The notes under the pieces are model-generated. The model did no database searches, was not told where the DNA came from, and was given only the letters and a program-made list of their open reading frames with translations. A DNA stretch of 64,000 bases. Source: Warburgia ugandensis (taxonomy: Eukaryota; Streptophyta; Magnoliopsida; Canellales; Canellaceae). A program made the position numbers and the translations under genes. The stretch covers positions 35,659,217 through 35,723,216 of the forward strand of contig CP141139.1 in NCBI GenBank assembly GCA_035236585.1, read 5' to 3'. Shown here one piece after another: positions 25,395 to 38,825 of this stretch (positions are counted from its first letter, which is position 1; each line of letters begins with the position of its first letter).

Positions 25395-28300
25395 CTTCTT
25401 CTTTTAGGGTTTATGGATCTTAATTGTGCTCTTCGAAAGGAAGAGTCTCTTGAAATTATAAAAACTAGTACCAATGTCGAGACCACTCTATATGAATGTT
25501 GGGAGTGATCTAATCACTTAAGTATGACGTTCATTAAATCTCGAACTAGTACTAGCATCCGTGGGTTGATACCTAAGTGTGCAAATGTCAAAGATCTCAT
25601 GAAATCCATTGATGAACATTTTGAGTCATTTGATAAAGCATTAGCTAGCACCTGGATAAATAAGTTGTCATCAATGAGACTCACTGGCACTAAAAGAGTG
25701 CGTGAGCACATTATGAGGATGAGGGACGTAGCTGCTTAGCTAAAGTCATTACAAATTAAGATTTCTAAGTCCTTTTTAGTGCACTTTATCTTGAACTCTT
25801 TCCCTTCTCAATATGGACCATTCAAAATTTCATATAACACATATAAAGAAAAATGGTCAATTAATGAACTTTTGACTATGTGTGTTCAAGAAGAAGGGAA
25901 ATTAGTTCAAGAGATAGGTGAAAGTGCACATATGGTGATCCATAAAAAGGACAAGAGGCAAGCCTATAAAGAAAAAGGAAAAGGCAAGGTTGTAGCCATA
26001 CTGACAAAAAGGATGCTATCAGGTGTTTCTTTTCTAAAAATAAGGGACACATAAGGAAAGATTGCCCTAAAATGAAGGCTTGGCCAGAGAAGAAAAGTAA
26101 TATTAAATCTTTTATATGTAATGAATCTAATATGGTTGATGTTTCACATACCATATGGTAGATTGATTCTAATTTTACAATTCATATCTGTAATACCATG
26201 CAGGGTTTTCTAAACCAAAGGAGACTGATGGAAAGTGAATGAAGCATCTATTTAGGAAATCAAATGTGTTCACTTGTTAAAGCTATGGGGACATATAGAC
26301 TAGTTTTACAAATTGGTTTTGTACTTGATTTAGAACGAACCTTTTATATTCCTTGTTTTTTAGAAAATTTAATTTATGTATCTAAACTTGTACCACTTGG
26401 ATTTTCATTTTATTTTCATGAATCCTATTTTACTTTATATAATAATTCAGTGGTTGTTGGAAATGGTTCAATATATGATGGTTTATTCAAAATTTATTTA
26501 AATAATGATGTCTATAATGAAATAATGGTTGTACATGGTAACATTGGTACTAAGCATAATGATAGGAATGAGAAATTCTCCATGTTGTGACATCAGAGAT
26601 TAAGACATATCTCCATTGATATAATCAAATGTTAGTAAATGATGGAGTTGTTGAGATACTTGATTTTAAGATTTTGATTCATGTGTAGACTACATTAAAG
26701 TAAAGTAGACCAACAAGTCAAAAAAGCATGTTAAGAGGAGTTCTGACATATTAGAGATCATACGTACTAACATTTGTTGTCCTGACATGAGCTTAAATGA
26801 TCAGAAATATTTCATTACCTTTATAGATGACTACTCACTATTTATGTATCCTTGCTTGCTTCATAACAAGAGCGAAGCATTAGATGCTTTTAAAATATAT
26901 AAAGCAGATGTAGAGAAATGTGACAACCTGAGTTTTTAAAATACCTTTTCATAATTATTTGCAAAGGTAGGGCCCAATTTTTTAAATTCTTTTAAAATAT
27001 AAGCAGCGAAAACATATTTTCTTTGAAATTGATTTGTCAAAAACTCGTGTGTCACCTCAAATTACTTAATCATACATAGATTTTTATATAAAATAAAATT
27101 TCTATTGATTAACAATAGAAATAATTTTATTAAAATCAGAATTGATCCAATGGTTCACATACACAACCCCGATAGTCATTACATACCTTGTCCAAATATT
27201 ATAATTCAAATTACAAAACAATCAATACAATCTTTCTCAAAGTAAATACCATGAGTCGTAGTTCGGTGATGATTATCCACAAATCTTGATCTTTCAATCT
27301 TCCTTAACTATATCTGAGATATTGCAAACATTCAAATATTTACAATATCTCAACAAGCTATACTTGGTAGGAGATTTTAAAAATATATTCAATATATCTC
27401 AAAATCAACAGTTCATTATAACCATGATATACATCAATTTACACATTGGATAATCATTTTATCCTTCACTCATCATATAAATTATATGTTTATATTACAT
27501 ATAAATAAAACCACTGAAAATCTTGAATATATTCAATATCATCAATAATATCTCATTCTCAAACTGATTTCAATATTAACACTAGATGTTAATATATAAT
27601 CATACCGTATTGGTAATCATCGCCTAATACAATATCTGTAATAACTTTTACTGGGTATCTCATCATGCCATAACATAAGGCATCTCATCATTCCATAATC
27701 AATTGCATCATAATGCAAAATATAATCAAAGGACAACATGCTTGCAGTCTTAATCCATACAGCGCGCCTGGATAACTACTCAATACTCCACATACTACGG
27801 TGGAAAATACATATTCATGTTCGTATGGGGGGAACCATGGCTGTCACAGTGGCTGCTTTTCCATAATTGCCCCACTCGACATTTTGCCTCTCTTTGAGCA
27901 TGGTATCATTATCATAATCAGTTTCAAAGAGTGGGTGGCCAAACTCTTATAACTCTCCTAGCATTGGCATCCCTAGGTATAAGCATGTCTTAAAACAAAA
28001 TCACAAGCCTCCATGCTTGTATGGAAAATAATATTTCAATACTTACAGATGATGTATCTGGTTATAATAAGACATGCCAATAACTTCTTTCCTTAAGATT
28101 TGGGGGTCCAACTTATGTAGTTCAATTTTTCTCATTCTACCCATTAAGTAATTTTATAATTACTTAATCAATCACTTTGTATTCATTTCGACATCATTTC
28201 TTGATTCATAAATAATTTTAAGGCAATTATAATCAATTTATAGTTATCAGGATAAGATCATGTGTAAAATATATGTATCTTCTACATTGAATATATTCTT

Positions 28301-29978
28301 AAGGTCCACCTACCTTTACTTTTAACAATCCATCTTCTTGTTGATCTTGATCATCGTATCCTTCAAATATCTGTCAAATCAACATATATAGTCATTCCTC
28401 AACTCATTTATACTTTCCTAGTTGTTCATTTTATCATCCTTACATAGGATGACTTAGATCTTTTTCATTGGATCGTATTGATCAAGGATCTAATCTATTG
28501 ACCCACATTTAAATCTAACATCTATACAAAATCAAACATTTAATCTAAATTATATTTCTGTTTATTGTTCTTTATCATTCAAGCTCTCATCATGGATCTT
28601 GTTTGATCATCCTTATCTTACTTACAATTTTTATTAGAATTAGATAATTTACTATCTTTTATGTTCTTATTATTATTATTCAACCAATTAATGTCTTACT
28701 GGTTAAAGATAGTTTATTTCTTTCCTAATACTAGATAACTCCTTATTTTAGAATTGACTAAGGCTTACTAGTTAAAAGCTACTCACAGAGTGGTTAATTC
28801 AATTCTCATATAAGGAGGGATTTAGACCTCACAAACGTAGCCAGAAGGTGGGGGAAGAGCGAGGCTTTATTAGAGAACCCCCTTAACCACCATGTTCAGC
28901 ATTTACTGGAGTGACCTTAACTCAACCTTCTTTAAGGTTCCTATAAGCTCATATACCCTGAGTACTCTTGCTATTTGATTTTAATTAATGTCTATGAACA
29001 TTTAAAATATCATTTATGGGGTTTATTATTCTCCTAAATTGGGCAAAGGAAATGATATTCCTTATATTGTCCTACTAACTATAGCCCTTACTATCATTAA
29101 GTCCATGTCCTCTATTTATTGTAAATGTCTATCAATACCTATTTTTCCATTAATTACATTTTCCATGTAATTTTCATAACATGAAAATTAAAGCATAAAT
29201 AAATAAATTTAACAATTACACTTACTAATAAATTAAAAGAACATTTACAATAGAATATAATAATTCACATGCTCATTTGAATATATTATATTTGTCTATT
29301 TTGATCCAATGATCATATTTTGATTTCTATTTATTTTTCATCCCATTAAGGGTTTTGATCTTAATCTTTCATTTTTTATTCAGATCTATCACACTATCTT
29401 AATGAGATATCATCACTAAATCATTCATGCATCTCATCTTATGATCTAATCTTTCTTAATCCAATCGATCAATAAGATTTTTAGTCAGTTTCTCAAAATC
29501 AAGCGCATGATCTCAATCTATCCCAAATTAGCCACATCAGACCATTCATTTCTCATGATATTATCATTAGATCATCATCCATACAGATTCAAAATTTTTG
29601 ATCATCCTTGATCAAGGAGATTATTATGTATTTTCAAGGATTTTGTTACTTTTAGTGGTCAAGATCTTAAGATCTATCAAATCAATTAGATCCAATCCAT
29701 TTATTTAAGTTATTACATCATTAGGTCACTAATGGATTAGAATTCTATGGTCTGATCATGTCGAATTTGACTGATCTTGGGAAATAGTATCACTTTTTTG
29801 TGATTCATAGAAATTTACAATAAATAAAACTTAAATTTTATGTTTCCATTAAATTCTACTCTTCACCAGGAATTCAAAGCTTCTTTCCAATCTTGATTTG
29901 GATTTAAAATGAGCTTTGAATTGAGATTTGAAGTTTCAGATCAGTTTTGACAGTCCAGATTTGATCTGGACTATCAGA

Positions 29979-30155
29979 ACACTACAAAACGAGATAGCAT
30001 GCATCACCATCACCGGGAAGCAACGCGGGTTGTTGCTCATCAATGAACGCCTCGAATCTATGGCGTGCACAGTGACACACCCACATGAAGAGTCTCTGTG
30101 TGCCTTACTGATGTGTGTCTCAAAGTTAGATCTCCTGGGAATCTTTGAGACAATC
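29979..30155 (+). repeat. ~177-bp insert flanked by a 17-bp duplication
   Basis: The related LTR at 22340-22400 has a single copy of the flanking string; here it is present at 29962-29978 and 30156-30172 with one mismatch, and the DNA between is richer in GC than its surroundings. It starts ACACTACAAAACG. It could be a retroposed or repair-captured fragment. No poly(A) tail or pol III box is visible. Confidence 0.5.
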
Positions 30156-30839
30156 TGATCTGGACTGTCAGATTAGCTCTTTCCCAAATCAACAGCCAGA
30201 TCTAGTTGAAATCTCATTGTGAACCCAGATTTAGGGGTTCTGAGGTCCCACAATTCCATCCAACGACTTAGAATTCTCATTTGAGCCATTCCTGAGTGGT
30301 TCCCATCTAGGGTTCAACAGATCTGTTTCACCGATGAACCAATGGCTGGTGAAATAGATTCAAAGGTGAATCCTTTGATTTTTAGCTAGAAAAACATGGG
30401 GTTTTTAAAGAGGAGATGCTGGAGACCTACTTGGATCAAATCTGGAGTAGAGAGAAGAGCCAGAGAAGAGGGTTTTTTGCTGGTTTCTGGTGGGTGCAAA
30501 CCATTGTCTATGCTCACTGGTAAATCATCACCACTAGGCCGTATGCTAGAGCTGGAGAAGAAATGGGAAGAGGGAAAATGAAGAAGGGAATGAGGGGAAT
30601 CGGATTCCCGGTTTAGTCCTATTTTTGACATTGAAGAAGGGAGATCAGTCGAGGCATTGCTAAGCTAGGGAAAAACCCTAGTCAACTAAATCGAGCAGTG
30701 CTGTCAAGTGGAAGGAGCGTCCCCAGACGTGCCAGCTTAGGACAAGCTAGTTCCTGGGCCAAGTGCATGTGGGAACTTCCACTCTGGTTGGAAAGAGAGG
30801 AGAGAGAAAAAGAAAAGAAAAATGAAGAAGGAGAAGGAG

Positions 30840-30900
30840 AGGAGGAAAGAGAGAGGGTGAGGGTGAGGGTGAGGGTGAGGGAGAGGGAGAGAGTGGGAGA
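30840..30900 (+). repeat. GGTGAG/GGGAGA short tandem repeat
   Basis: Five copies of a GAGGGT hexamer run into GGGAGA repeats, inside the transcribed-leader part of the solo LTR. The arginine/glutamate-rich open frame over it is an artefact of the repeat. Confidence 0.85.
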
Positions 30901-33654
30901 GGAGTGGAAACTTATAAATTTTGTGTGAATGTTAGGGGAGGTATTTATAGGCTTGTTTTTTAATTATTTTAATTTTAAATGAATTTTCCATTTTTCTTAT
31001 TAAATTCTAAATAATTCCAAAATTTTTGGGGTTCTCACAAGAAATAATGTGGCAAGTAAATTAAAATTATAAGATCTAATAGAGGTGATGAATATTGTGG
31101 TAGATACACAGGAATTGGATAAGTACTTGATCCATTTGTTAAGTTTCTTCAAGAGCAAGGTATTGTAGCTCAAAACACCTTGCCTGACTCACTAGATCAA
31201 AATGGTGTAATAGAAAGAAAAAACTGAACTTTAATGGACATGGTGAGGAGTATGCTTAGCAACTCTAACCTTCCTTTGTTATTATGGAGTAAAGCTCTAA
31301 AAATAGCAGCGTATATATTAAACCGAATTTCAACTAAGGTTGTTTCTAAAACACCATTTGAATTATCGAAAGGTTGGAAACCAAGTTTGAAACATATATG
31401 CATTTGGGGTTGTCTAGCTGAAGTTAGAGTTTATCCCATATGAAAAGTTGGACTCAAGGACTATTAGTGTATATTTTATTGGATATGGTAAAAAGTCTTA
31501 AGGGATTTAGGTTTTATTGTCCATCATATAGTAGTAGAAATATAGAATCAAGAAATGCTAAATTTCTTAAGAATGACATGATTAGAGGGAGTTATCGACT
31601 CAAAACTTAGTTTTTTAGGAAAATCATATTTCTAATCAAGCTCCTACATTAAGTAGTAAACTGGTTATTATTAATTATACCCATCAAAATATGATAGATA
31701 TTAGACAATCATTTATTGACAATTCATGTCTAACTGATAATGTTTTAGTAGATCCCATTGATCATCAACCACAACAAGTTGATGATTAGGAGTCTCCACA
31801 AAAGGTTGATGATGTACCTTTGAGGAGATCTACTAGAGTAGGGAAATCAGCAATTTCTACTGATTATATTGTCTACCTACAATAATCTGACTATGATATT
31901 AGTGCTAAAAATGACCCTAAGATGTTTTCACAACCTACGAATAGTAGTAAATCTAAATTATGGCATGAAGCTATGAAAGATGAGATGGAATCTATTATAG
32001 ATAATAAAGTCTAGGATCTTGTAGAGTTTCCTAGTGGGGCAAAGATCATTGGTTGTAAATGGGTTTTTAAAACCAAGAAAGACTCATTAAACAATATTGA
32101 GCTATACAAGACTAGACTTGTTGGAAAAGGATTCATAAGAGGAATTGATTATAGAGATACATTTTCTCCTGTTTCTAAAAAGGATTCTTTCCGTATCATT
32201 ATGGCATTGGTTGCTTATTTTGACTTAAATTTACATCAGATGGATGTGAAAAAGTATTCCTCAATGGTGATTTAGAGGAGGTCTATATGAAACAACCTGA
32301 AGGGTTTGTCTCAAATGATGGTTATCATTTAGTTTGTAAACTTAAAAAGTCTGTATATGGACTAAAGAAAACCTCTCATTGTGTAACATTTTGATTTTTT
32401 TTTTAAATGAGAAAAATAAATAAATAACAAAATAATATAAGATAATATAAAAAAAAAATTAAATGAATAAATGATATAAGGTAAGGAGAAGAGAGAGAGT
32501 GCTCAAAACGTACTCTCCTCTCTCTCAAGTCTCTCTGTTTCACGTGGACCATCACGCACTGGCGAGGTGGATTTCTCCACCCTTGAACAGCCAAAAACGA
32601 GATAGGATCACTCCACCCTTCCCTTTTGTGTTAATTTCAATGTTTAATTACCTGTTGTTAAGTGTTTAATTTTGGTCAAAATACCCCTAATTTAGTATTT
32701 GATTAGAGCATCTAGACCATTAATTTTAAGATTTTACATCAAATATTTTATTTTAGCTTTAATTGACCATCCAACCATTGAATTGTAAAATTTAGTGGTT
32801 AGATGACTATTAAAGCTAATGGACGGTTTAGATTGCGCTAATTGGGTCCTGTGCATTGCAGATCAGTCAACTCAGGTGTGGATGCTCCAGATCGAATCAA
32901 GGATACAAGATGGAGATTAGATGAAGTTTCATGGAAAAAAGTGGATTTTGAAGAGTCCTAAGACAGAACAAAGTTTAAGACTTGCAGAGTTCTAGCAAGT
33001 CTAAACTTCTAGTGGACCCCACTCTCTCTCATCTCTCATCTCTCCTATCTTATCTCTCTTCAATCTCCCTTTCCCTCTCTTTCACATCTCTATCTCTCAC
33101 TCTCCTTTTTATACCCCTTCCCCTCTCTCTCCAAAAACGTTTTTTTCCCTCCTCTAGTGAGGCTAGGCTGGATCATCTCTCCCCCTCATTCTCTCTTCCT
33201 CTTTCTCCACCTCTTCTCCCCTTCTCTCCCTTTCCCTCTTCTCTCTCTCACGTTTCCTTCTGCCCCTCTTCGGTTGGACCAGCCGGTGATAGGTGCATGA
33301 CACACCTGGGCTGGCTGGCATCCTCATCTTTCACCCTCCTCTAGATCTATTCAATTCACCTCTCATCCCCATCACCGATTGAACCTAGTTCCACTCACGC
33401 CTCCCCAGTCAAATATGTCACCCCTCTTTCTCCTTCGTTACTTCCCATCTCTCTGTCTCTCTGTCTCATTTTCCCCCCATCTACCCAGGCCGGCAGGCTA
33501 GACCAGGCGTCTGCTTCACTCTGCGGACGACGCCCCATCTGCTCCAGCCAGACGGACCAGACATCCAGAACCGGCTGGCATCTCCTTCTTCTCCGGCAGT
33601 GGGAAAAATCGTACAACCCAGTCCGGCCAATTTCTCCCCTCTGCTTCCCTGCCT

Positions 33655-33890
33655 CCGGACGACCCAGTGAGGAAAAACCCAGATTGGTTTTCCTCAATCT
33701 TTTCTCCCATCTTCTTCCCCATCTCATCCTCTGGCCAGCTTCTCTTCCATCTCCTTTGTCGGACGGTCCTGGGAGAGAAAACCCGAATTGGGTTTTCTCC
33801 CATTTTCTCCACACCTTTTTACTCCCCTTCTTCTCTTCACCGGACGCCCCGGGAGAGAAAACCCAACTCGGGTTTTCTCCCCATCTTTCT
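33655..33890 (+). repeat. Three leader units each with a perfect or near-perfect hairpin
   Basis: Units near 33665-33690, 33775-33802 and 33852-33882 share a CCGGACG-like lead and an AGAGAAAACCC stem that pairs with GGGTTTTCTC. The middle of each stem differs between units. Confidence 0.75.
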
Positions 33891-34029
33891 TCTCTCCCTT
33901 TCCTCTTCTCCTCCTTCCTCTATTCTTCTCCCTCTTCTCCCTCTTCCAGATTTCTCCCAAAACGTGTTTTTCTGGTTTTTTCATGAAAAACTAGAACCCT
34001 GAAGAAATTACAAATCTGCACCTGCAGAT

Positions 34030-34265
34030 CTCAGAAATTACAATTCTATCCTATTTTAGAAATTCCATCTGTGTCCTCAAAAGAATTACATCTGTGTCCC
34101 CTGTCAGATTTCAGGAAATTCCATCTGTGTCCCTAAAAGAATTCCATCTGTGTCCCCTGTTAGATTTCAGAAATTCCATCTGTGTCCCCAAAAGAATTCC
34201 ATCTGTGTCCCTTGGCAAATTTCAGAAATACCAATTGGGTCCCCTGTTTAAATTACAACTGTGTC
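34030..34265 (+). repeat. Short tandem array with CCATCTGTGTCCC-like core
   Basis: About eight copies of an AATTCCATCTGTGTCCC-like string at spacings of roughly 27-33 bp, inside the solo LTR. A second weaker array (GGACAGACTATTCA-like) follows at 34305-34385. Confidence 0.8.
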
Positions 34266-36565
34266 CCTGTGCTATTCTGGTTTTAACTTATCTTCATTCT
34301 GACTATTCAGGGACGGTGCAATCCAGGACAGACTATTCAAGGACAGACTAATCCAGAGACAGTGCAATCCAAGGACAAGCTTATCCAAGACGCATTTTAT
34401 TTTTATTTTCTGTTTTCCTTGGAATAAATATTTGTGAACATTGGAACAATTGAATAAATCTGGATTTTATTTTTTGTTAGTTTTTATTCTTTTAGTTGAA
34501 TTTTATTTAAAACTCCATAATTTTAAATCAAGTCCTCGTGGGATCGACCCGTATTTGCATAGCTATACTAAAATAGCCCGTGCAGTTGCGATTAAACAAT
34601 CAACACCTGTAAACGCCGAAAAACGGCATGAAAATGTAGGTTTTTTTCAAAAATCTGTGCGTACTGATTTGCCTAAAAAATTTGGATGAGACGGTGTCAG
34701 ATTTAGATCTGGACCGTTCATATTGTGCATGATGAGGAGAGGAAAGAACCCACAAAATTTTGTGACGATAGAACGACTAGGGACACCGAAAAATTGTAAC
34801 ACGGGAGTTTTTGAAAACGAAACAAAAAGCGTGAAAAAACACTAGATTTTAGAAGGATTTGGGAAAATGGATGGTGGAAATGGAAGGTACGTGAAAAACT
34901 AGACACAGGGGTGTAAAAATCACAAAAAACAGAGCACCTGAGGTCGCCGGCGACGGCAAACCAATCCAATCGTCGTCTCCGGCGACAGCAACTGTAACTA
35001 GCGAAAATACATGGCTGAGGGAGCGCCACATGGCGCGATGAGGGCTCGCCACTTGCAGGGGCACGTGGTGCGACTCGTGCGCACCACGTGGAGAGGTTGG
35101 AACACACCACGCACGTTGTTCCGTCCCCCACACGCAGAGCGCTTCCACAAAAGCGCCTGTTACGTCCACAGAAGCGCCCGCTCCCCTAGAGCGAGTTTTG
35201 ATGCAAGGAGCTTCCACAGAAGTGCCCGGCATGCGCTGCGCGTGCGGCAGGCCCCATTTGCTGGATTTTGGTCTTTTTTGACCCTTTTTGCCTTTAAACC
35301 TTGATTTTAGGAGCTACAGAGGTCCAAATCACGATTCGAAAGAGGCGTTGTGATCGTCTCGACAAAGCGGACCTAGATTTAGGATAAAAATCTAGTTTTG
35401 AGGAACTTTTTAGTAGTGAAACTACGAAATGCTATTAGATGACTCAGATCGAGCTGATCAATAGATAATTAGGCTTTAGATTTTGGTTATAAGTGTTAAC
35501 CATGACATGATTTATGGCATGACAAGTACATCAGGGCGTACCCCTTGATATTGGTTACGTGTTGTTTGGGGATATTGCGATACTGAGGTAGGTGATTTCA
35601 TTCACACTTTTTCTATGATTCTCAAATAGTGATTTGATGATTTGAGTCTTTGAGGCATATGATTTATACTTTACCATATGTGTGAAATTGACTTCAGTAT
35701 GTAGCTTCGCATGTGTGTGCTATCTTTATGGTGGTTATTGCATGCACTATTTTTTATATCTTTCATGATATCCACTTGATTTTTGGTCTTCTTGACATGT
35801 GGGAGTCGTTCTGGCTTGATATTTGAGACTATTGATCCTGTGGTAGGATACAATTTTCACCCCGTGAATGCCTGAGTGCCTGTGAGGGTGCGAGGGTGAA
35901 AGCAGGTGTGCAATGCGACTTTTCGTGAGTGCCTGAATGCCCGTGAGGGTGAAAGGGTGAAAGCGAAAGTGGTGCGCGTAGTTTCCATGAGTGCCTGAGT
36001 ACCCGTGAGGGTGCAAGGGTGAAAGCGGATGGTATAGAGAGCTAACCCCACATTGCCGTGAGTGTATGTGAGACACTCATGGGGCTTGACTGTGTATGAG
36101 GTTTGATACTTTTGACATGCATTCATATGTTTCTAGATTTTCTCGAATTGTGCATGTCCTGATATCATGGTTGATGATATCGTATTTATTGCATGGACAT
36201 GGTATGTCCTTCATCGTGTGATTTAAGACTTTATATATTATTGATCATCTTTCGATCTTTATGCCTTGTTCCATATGCTTTGTTTTATTGAGTTATTTTG
36301 AATGTATATTACTTGCACAAGCATAGCTTGCTGAGGCATTGCTTTGTTTTACAATGCCTCAAAATCAGAGCGCGACAGTCAGAAAGGAAAGAAGGTGGAC
36401 TAGCGTGGAGATGGACGAGGGCTTGAGGACAGAGACTGTCAAATAATGACAGAGTGGTCTACTTTTGGTTGGACTGGTATTGGCTTTTTGGCATTCTCCT
36501 TAGTCATTATATATATTGATAGATTAGACTCATATCACTGTATAGTGGTTATATGTTTATTCATG

Positions 36566-37160
36566 GACCACATGACTTTAAAAGACAAATCTGAATTGAT
36601 GGATGCATTCAGATACACTCTAATACCTTAGGATCATGTTCATAGTAAGATTTATGCTCTTATATATGAATGAATTGATCAAAAACAGTAAAGATGGAAT
36701 TCATCCCTTAAAACGGGCTGAAATATTAAAATCTTAATTATGATGGTAATTGACCTTTAAATTTAGATCTGAAACTTTCCTCAGATTCATATTGATGTTA
36801 AGAATACACTGAACATTTTAGATCATGTTTTTAATTAGTATATACATGATCTGTTTAATCAAATCCGTGCCATTGATTATGGATCATGGCCCACATGACC
36901 CCAAACATAAAATCGGAACTGTTGGATGTGTTTATAAGGTTCCAAAACCTTAAAAACCATGTTCACAATAGAATTTTTATGTCTTTATATCAGTCCAATC
37001 AACCCAAAACAGTAAGGTGAAATTCAGCCCTTAAAAAGGGCTGAAATCGTAAAATTTCAATTCCAATCTCAATTGAGATCCAAATTGAGATCGGAAAGTT
37101 GCGATGGATTCCTTGTAATAATCAAAATGGACTGAATCTATAAAATTTTAATTCTAATCA
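36566..37160 (+). repeat. Diverged tandem duplication, ~325-bp period
   Basis: About 36566-36870 and 36893-37160 share order and many strings (CACATGAC, then CATGTTCA, then CAGTAA and GGGCTGAAAT). Divergence is high, so the duplication is old. Confidence 0.65.
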
Positions 37161-38825
37161 ATTAAAATTTCTGTAATTAAATGGATAAGTAACTAACATT
37201 CTTGATCTACAAGATCTAGGATCATTAGACCACTAATAACTTGTTGGATGATGATGTTATAACATAATAAATAACATCAATGGATTAAATGGTATTGATT
37301 AGGCAGATATTAAGATATCTAGCCTTAAGAATTACTAAAATCCCTAAAAATGAACAGTATCTCCTAGATCAAGATGATCCAGGATGATTGGACAACATGG
37401 ATGTGCTTTGATAATGATCTTGAGATAATATCATAGGGATTTAATGAATGGATGATGTGGATTTGGGCTAGATCAAGATCTATGCCCTTAAATGTTACAA
37501 AGTAACCTAAGATCTCCTTGATGGGGTAGATCAAGGAAGATCAAATCAATGGATGAGATAAATCCATGATTTAGTAATTAAATTACATCAATATAAAATT
37601 TTGGATCTAAAATAAAATGAAGGATCAATATCTAAACCCTAAAGAAATGAAAAATGACTATGGATCAATTAAGACCCTTGGATCATGATAATATGTTAGA
37701 TTTCTATTTCAATTATTGAACATTATGATAATTGTCTTTCATTTCTTAGTTGAATTATTTATTTAATTGGTTATTTAATTTTTTATTTAAGCGTTTAGTT
37801 AATTGTTTATTCATGCTTTAAAGTTATGCTTCAATGCTTAAGTAATTGTAATTTCATTGAAATGGAAATTAAATGAAATTAGAAGGAAGGGACATTCACA
37901 TGGAATGTATGACTTGGACTTAATGATAGTAAGGACCATAGTTAGTAGGATAATATAAGGAATATAAATTCCTTCGTCCAACTTAGGAGAATAATAAATC
38001 TCCATGAATGACATTTTAATTCATAGATTTAATTAAAAACAATTAGAAAGAATACTTAGGATTAAATGCTCATAGGAACCTTATGAAAGGTTGAGTGAAT
38101 GATGGACATAGTGGTTAAGCTAGTAAATGATGGACATAGTGATTAAGGGGGTTATCTAATAGAGCCACGCTCTCCCCCCACCTTCCGTTGACGTTTGTGA
38201 GGTTTAAATGCCTCCTTACGTGAGGATTGAAGTAGCCACTTTGTGTTCAACCATTTAACTAGTAAGCCTTAGCCAAATTGACATAAGAGGAGCAATCCAG
38301 ACTTAGAATGAAATCAGCTACCCTCAACCAATAAAACATTAATTGGTTGAGTAATAATAATGAGAGCATAAGATGTAGTAAATTATCTAATCTTGATAAA
38401 AATTGGAAATCAAGATAAGGATGATCTAACAAGATCCATAGGATCTTGGATGATAAAAAACAAATACTAATGTAGTATTGTATAGTATGTATGTGTATGT
38501 ATAAGAACATAGATAGAGAATCCCAAACCCTTGATCAAATTTGATTCAAGGAAAATTAGGGTATCATCTATAAGAATACATACTTGAATAGGGAAATAAC
38601 CTGATATATATGGTATGACAGATGGATGAATCCAGACCATGATGGACATTGTGGAAGAATACACTGGAGATGTATGAATCAAGATACTACTTTACGGTAG
38701 GTGGATATACAATGATATATTAGAGATTCATGCATAGATATACATGATTATCTGTCTAAAAATATAGACATTCATTATATCAGTATGCTTAGTACCTTAG
38801 CATAGTCATGATCCAAACAAGTGGT

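Larger units (their letters stand above)
26919..31039 (-). mobile_element. Solo long LTR (~4.1 kb), perfect AGAAA target duplication
   Basis: Left end TGTGACAACCTGAG, right end GGGGTTCTCACA, with AGAAA at 26914-26918 and 31040-31044. The promoter end is on the right: on the minus strand CCTATAAATACC (near 30940-30955) is followed by a CT-rich leader. It carries the conserved stem-loop at 27315-27352. It holds a ~177-bp foreign-looking piece at 29979-30155. No coding domain. Confidence 0.92.
25395..32381 (+). mobile_element. Copia body, plus strand, interrupted by a solo LTR
   Basis: Reading along the plus strand: gag-like region (25524-25990), a zinc-knuckle-like stretch (26010-26080), an aspartic-protease-like stretch (26150-26230), integrase (26700-26918, resuming at 31045-31440) and reverse transcriptase (31940-32381, with [14 protein letters not shown] and SVYGLKK). 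The solo LTR at 26919-31039 lies inside integrase. The body stops at 32381 where another long LTR begins; I found no LTR of its own on either side. It is a fossil with many breaks. Confidence 0.85.
32656..34605 (+). mobile_element. Solo LTR of another lineage (Tat/Athila-like), perfect CCTGT duplication
   Basis: Starts TGTTAAGTG, ends CAATCAACA, with CCTGT at 32651-32655 and 34606-34610. Its 3' part (34530-34600) has the CGTGGGATCGACCC and CCGTGCAGTTGCG strings that I associate with Tat/Athila-type LTRs; that lineage call is from memory. It carries a long CT-rich leader with three hairpin units and a short tandem array. 1,950 bp, no coding domain. Open frames on both strands over 33395-34002 follow the low-complexity sequence. 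Confidence 0.85.
32382..36565 (+). mobile_element. Long LTR, 5' and middle part, holding another solo LTR
   Basis: It begins TGTAACATTTTG right where the Copia reverse transcriptase stops. From 34611 it matches the family at 1-1605 closely and the chromovirus LTR at 47530-50803 more loosely, including the CpG-rich block (35010-35260), the triple ~60-bp repeat and the stem-loop at 36333-36360. The piece between 32656 and 34605 is a separate solo LTR. At 36565 the match to the family stops abruptly and a different LTR begins. Confidence 0.75.

Noticed and set aside
29979-29992. CACTA transposon start (CACTACAAAA)
   Set aside because: No matching inverted end (TTTTGTAGTG) and no 3-bp duplication; the flanks show a 17-bp duplication instead.
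30850-30885. Telomere-like repeat
   Set aside because: The hexamer is GAGGGT with GGGAGA, not the plant TTTAGGG unit.
30698-30928. Arginine/glutamate-rich open frame
   Set aside because: Low-complexity GA-rich leader of a solo LTR; no domain.
33395-34002. Several overlapping frames on both strands, up to 139 codons
   Set aside because: All lie in the CT-rich repeated leader of a solo LTR bounded by a perfect target duplication.
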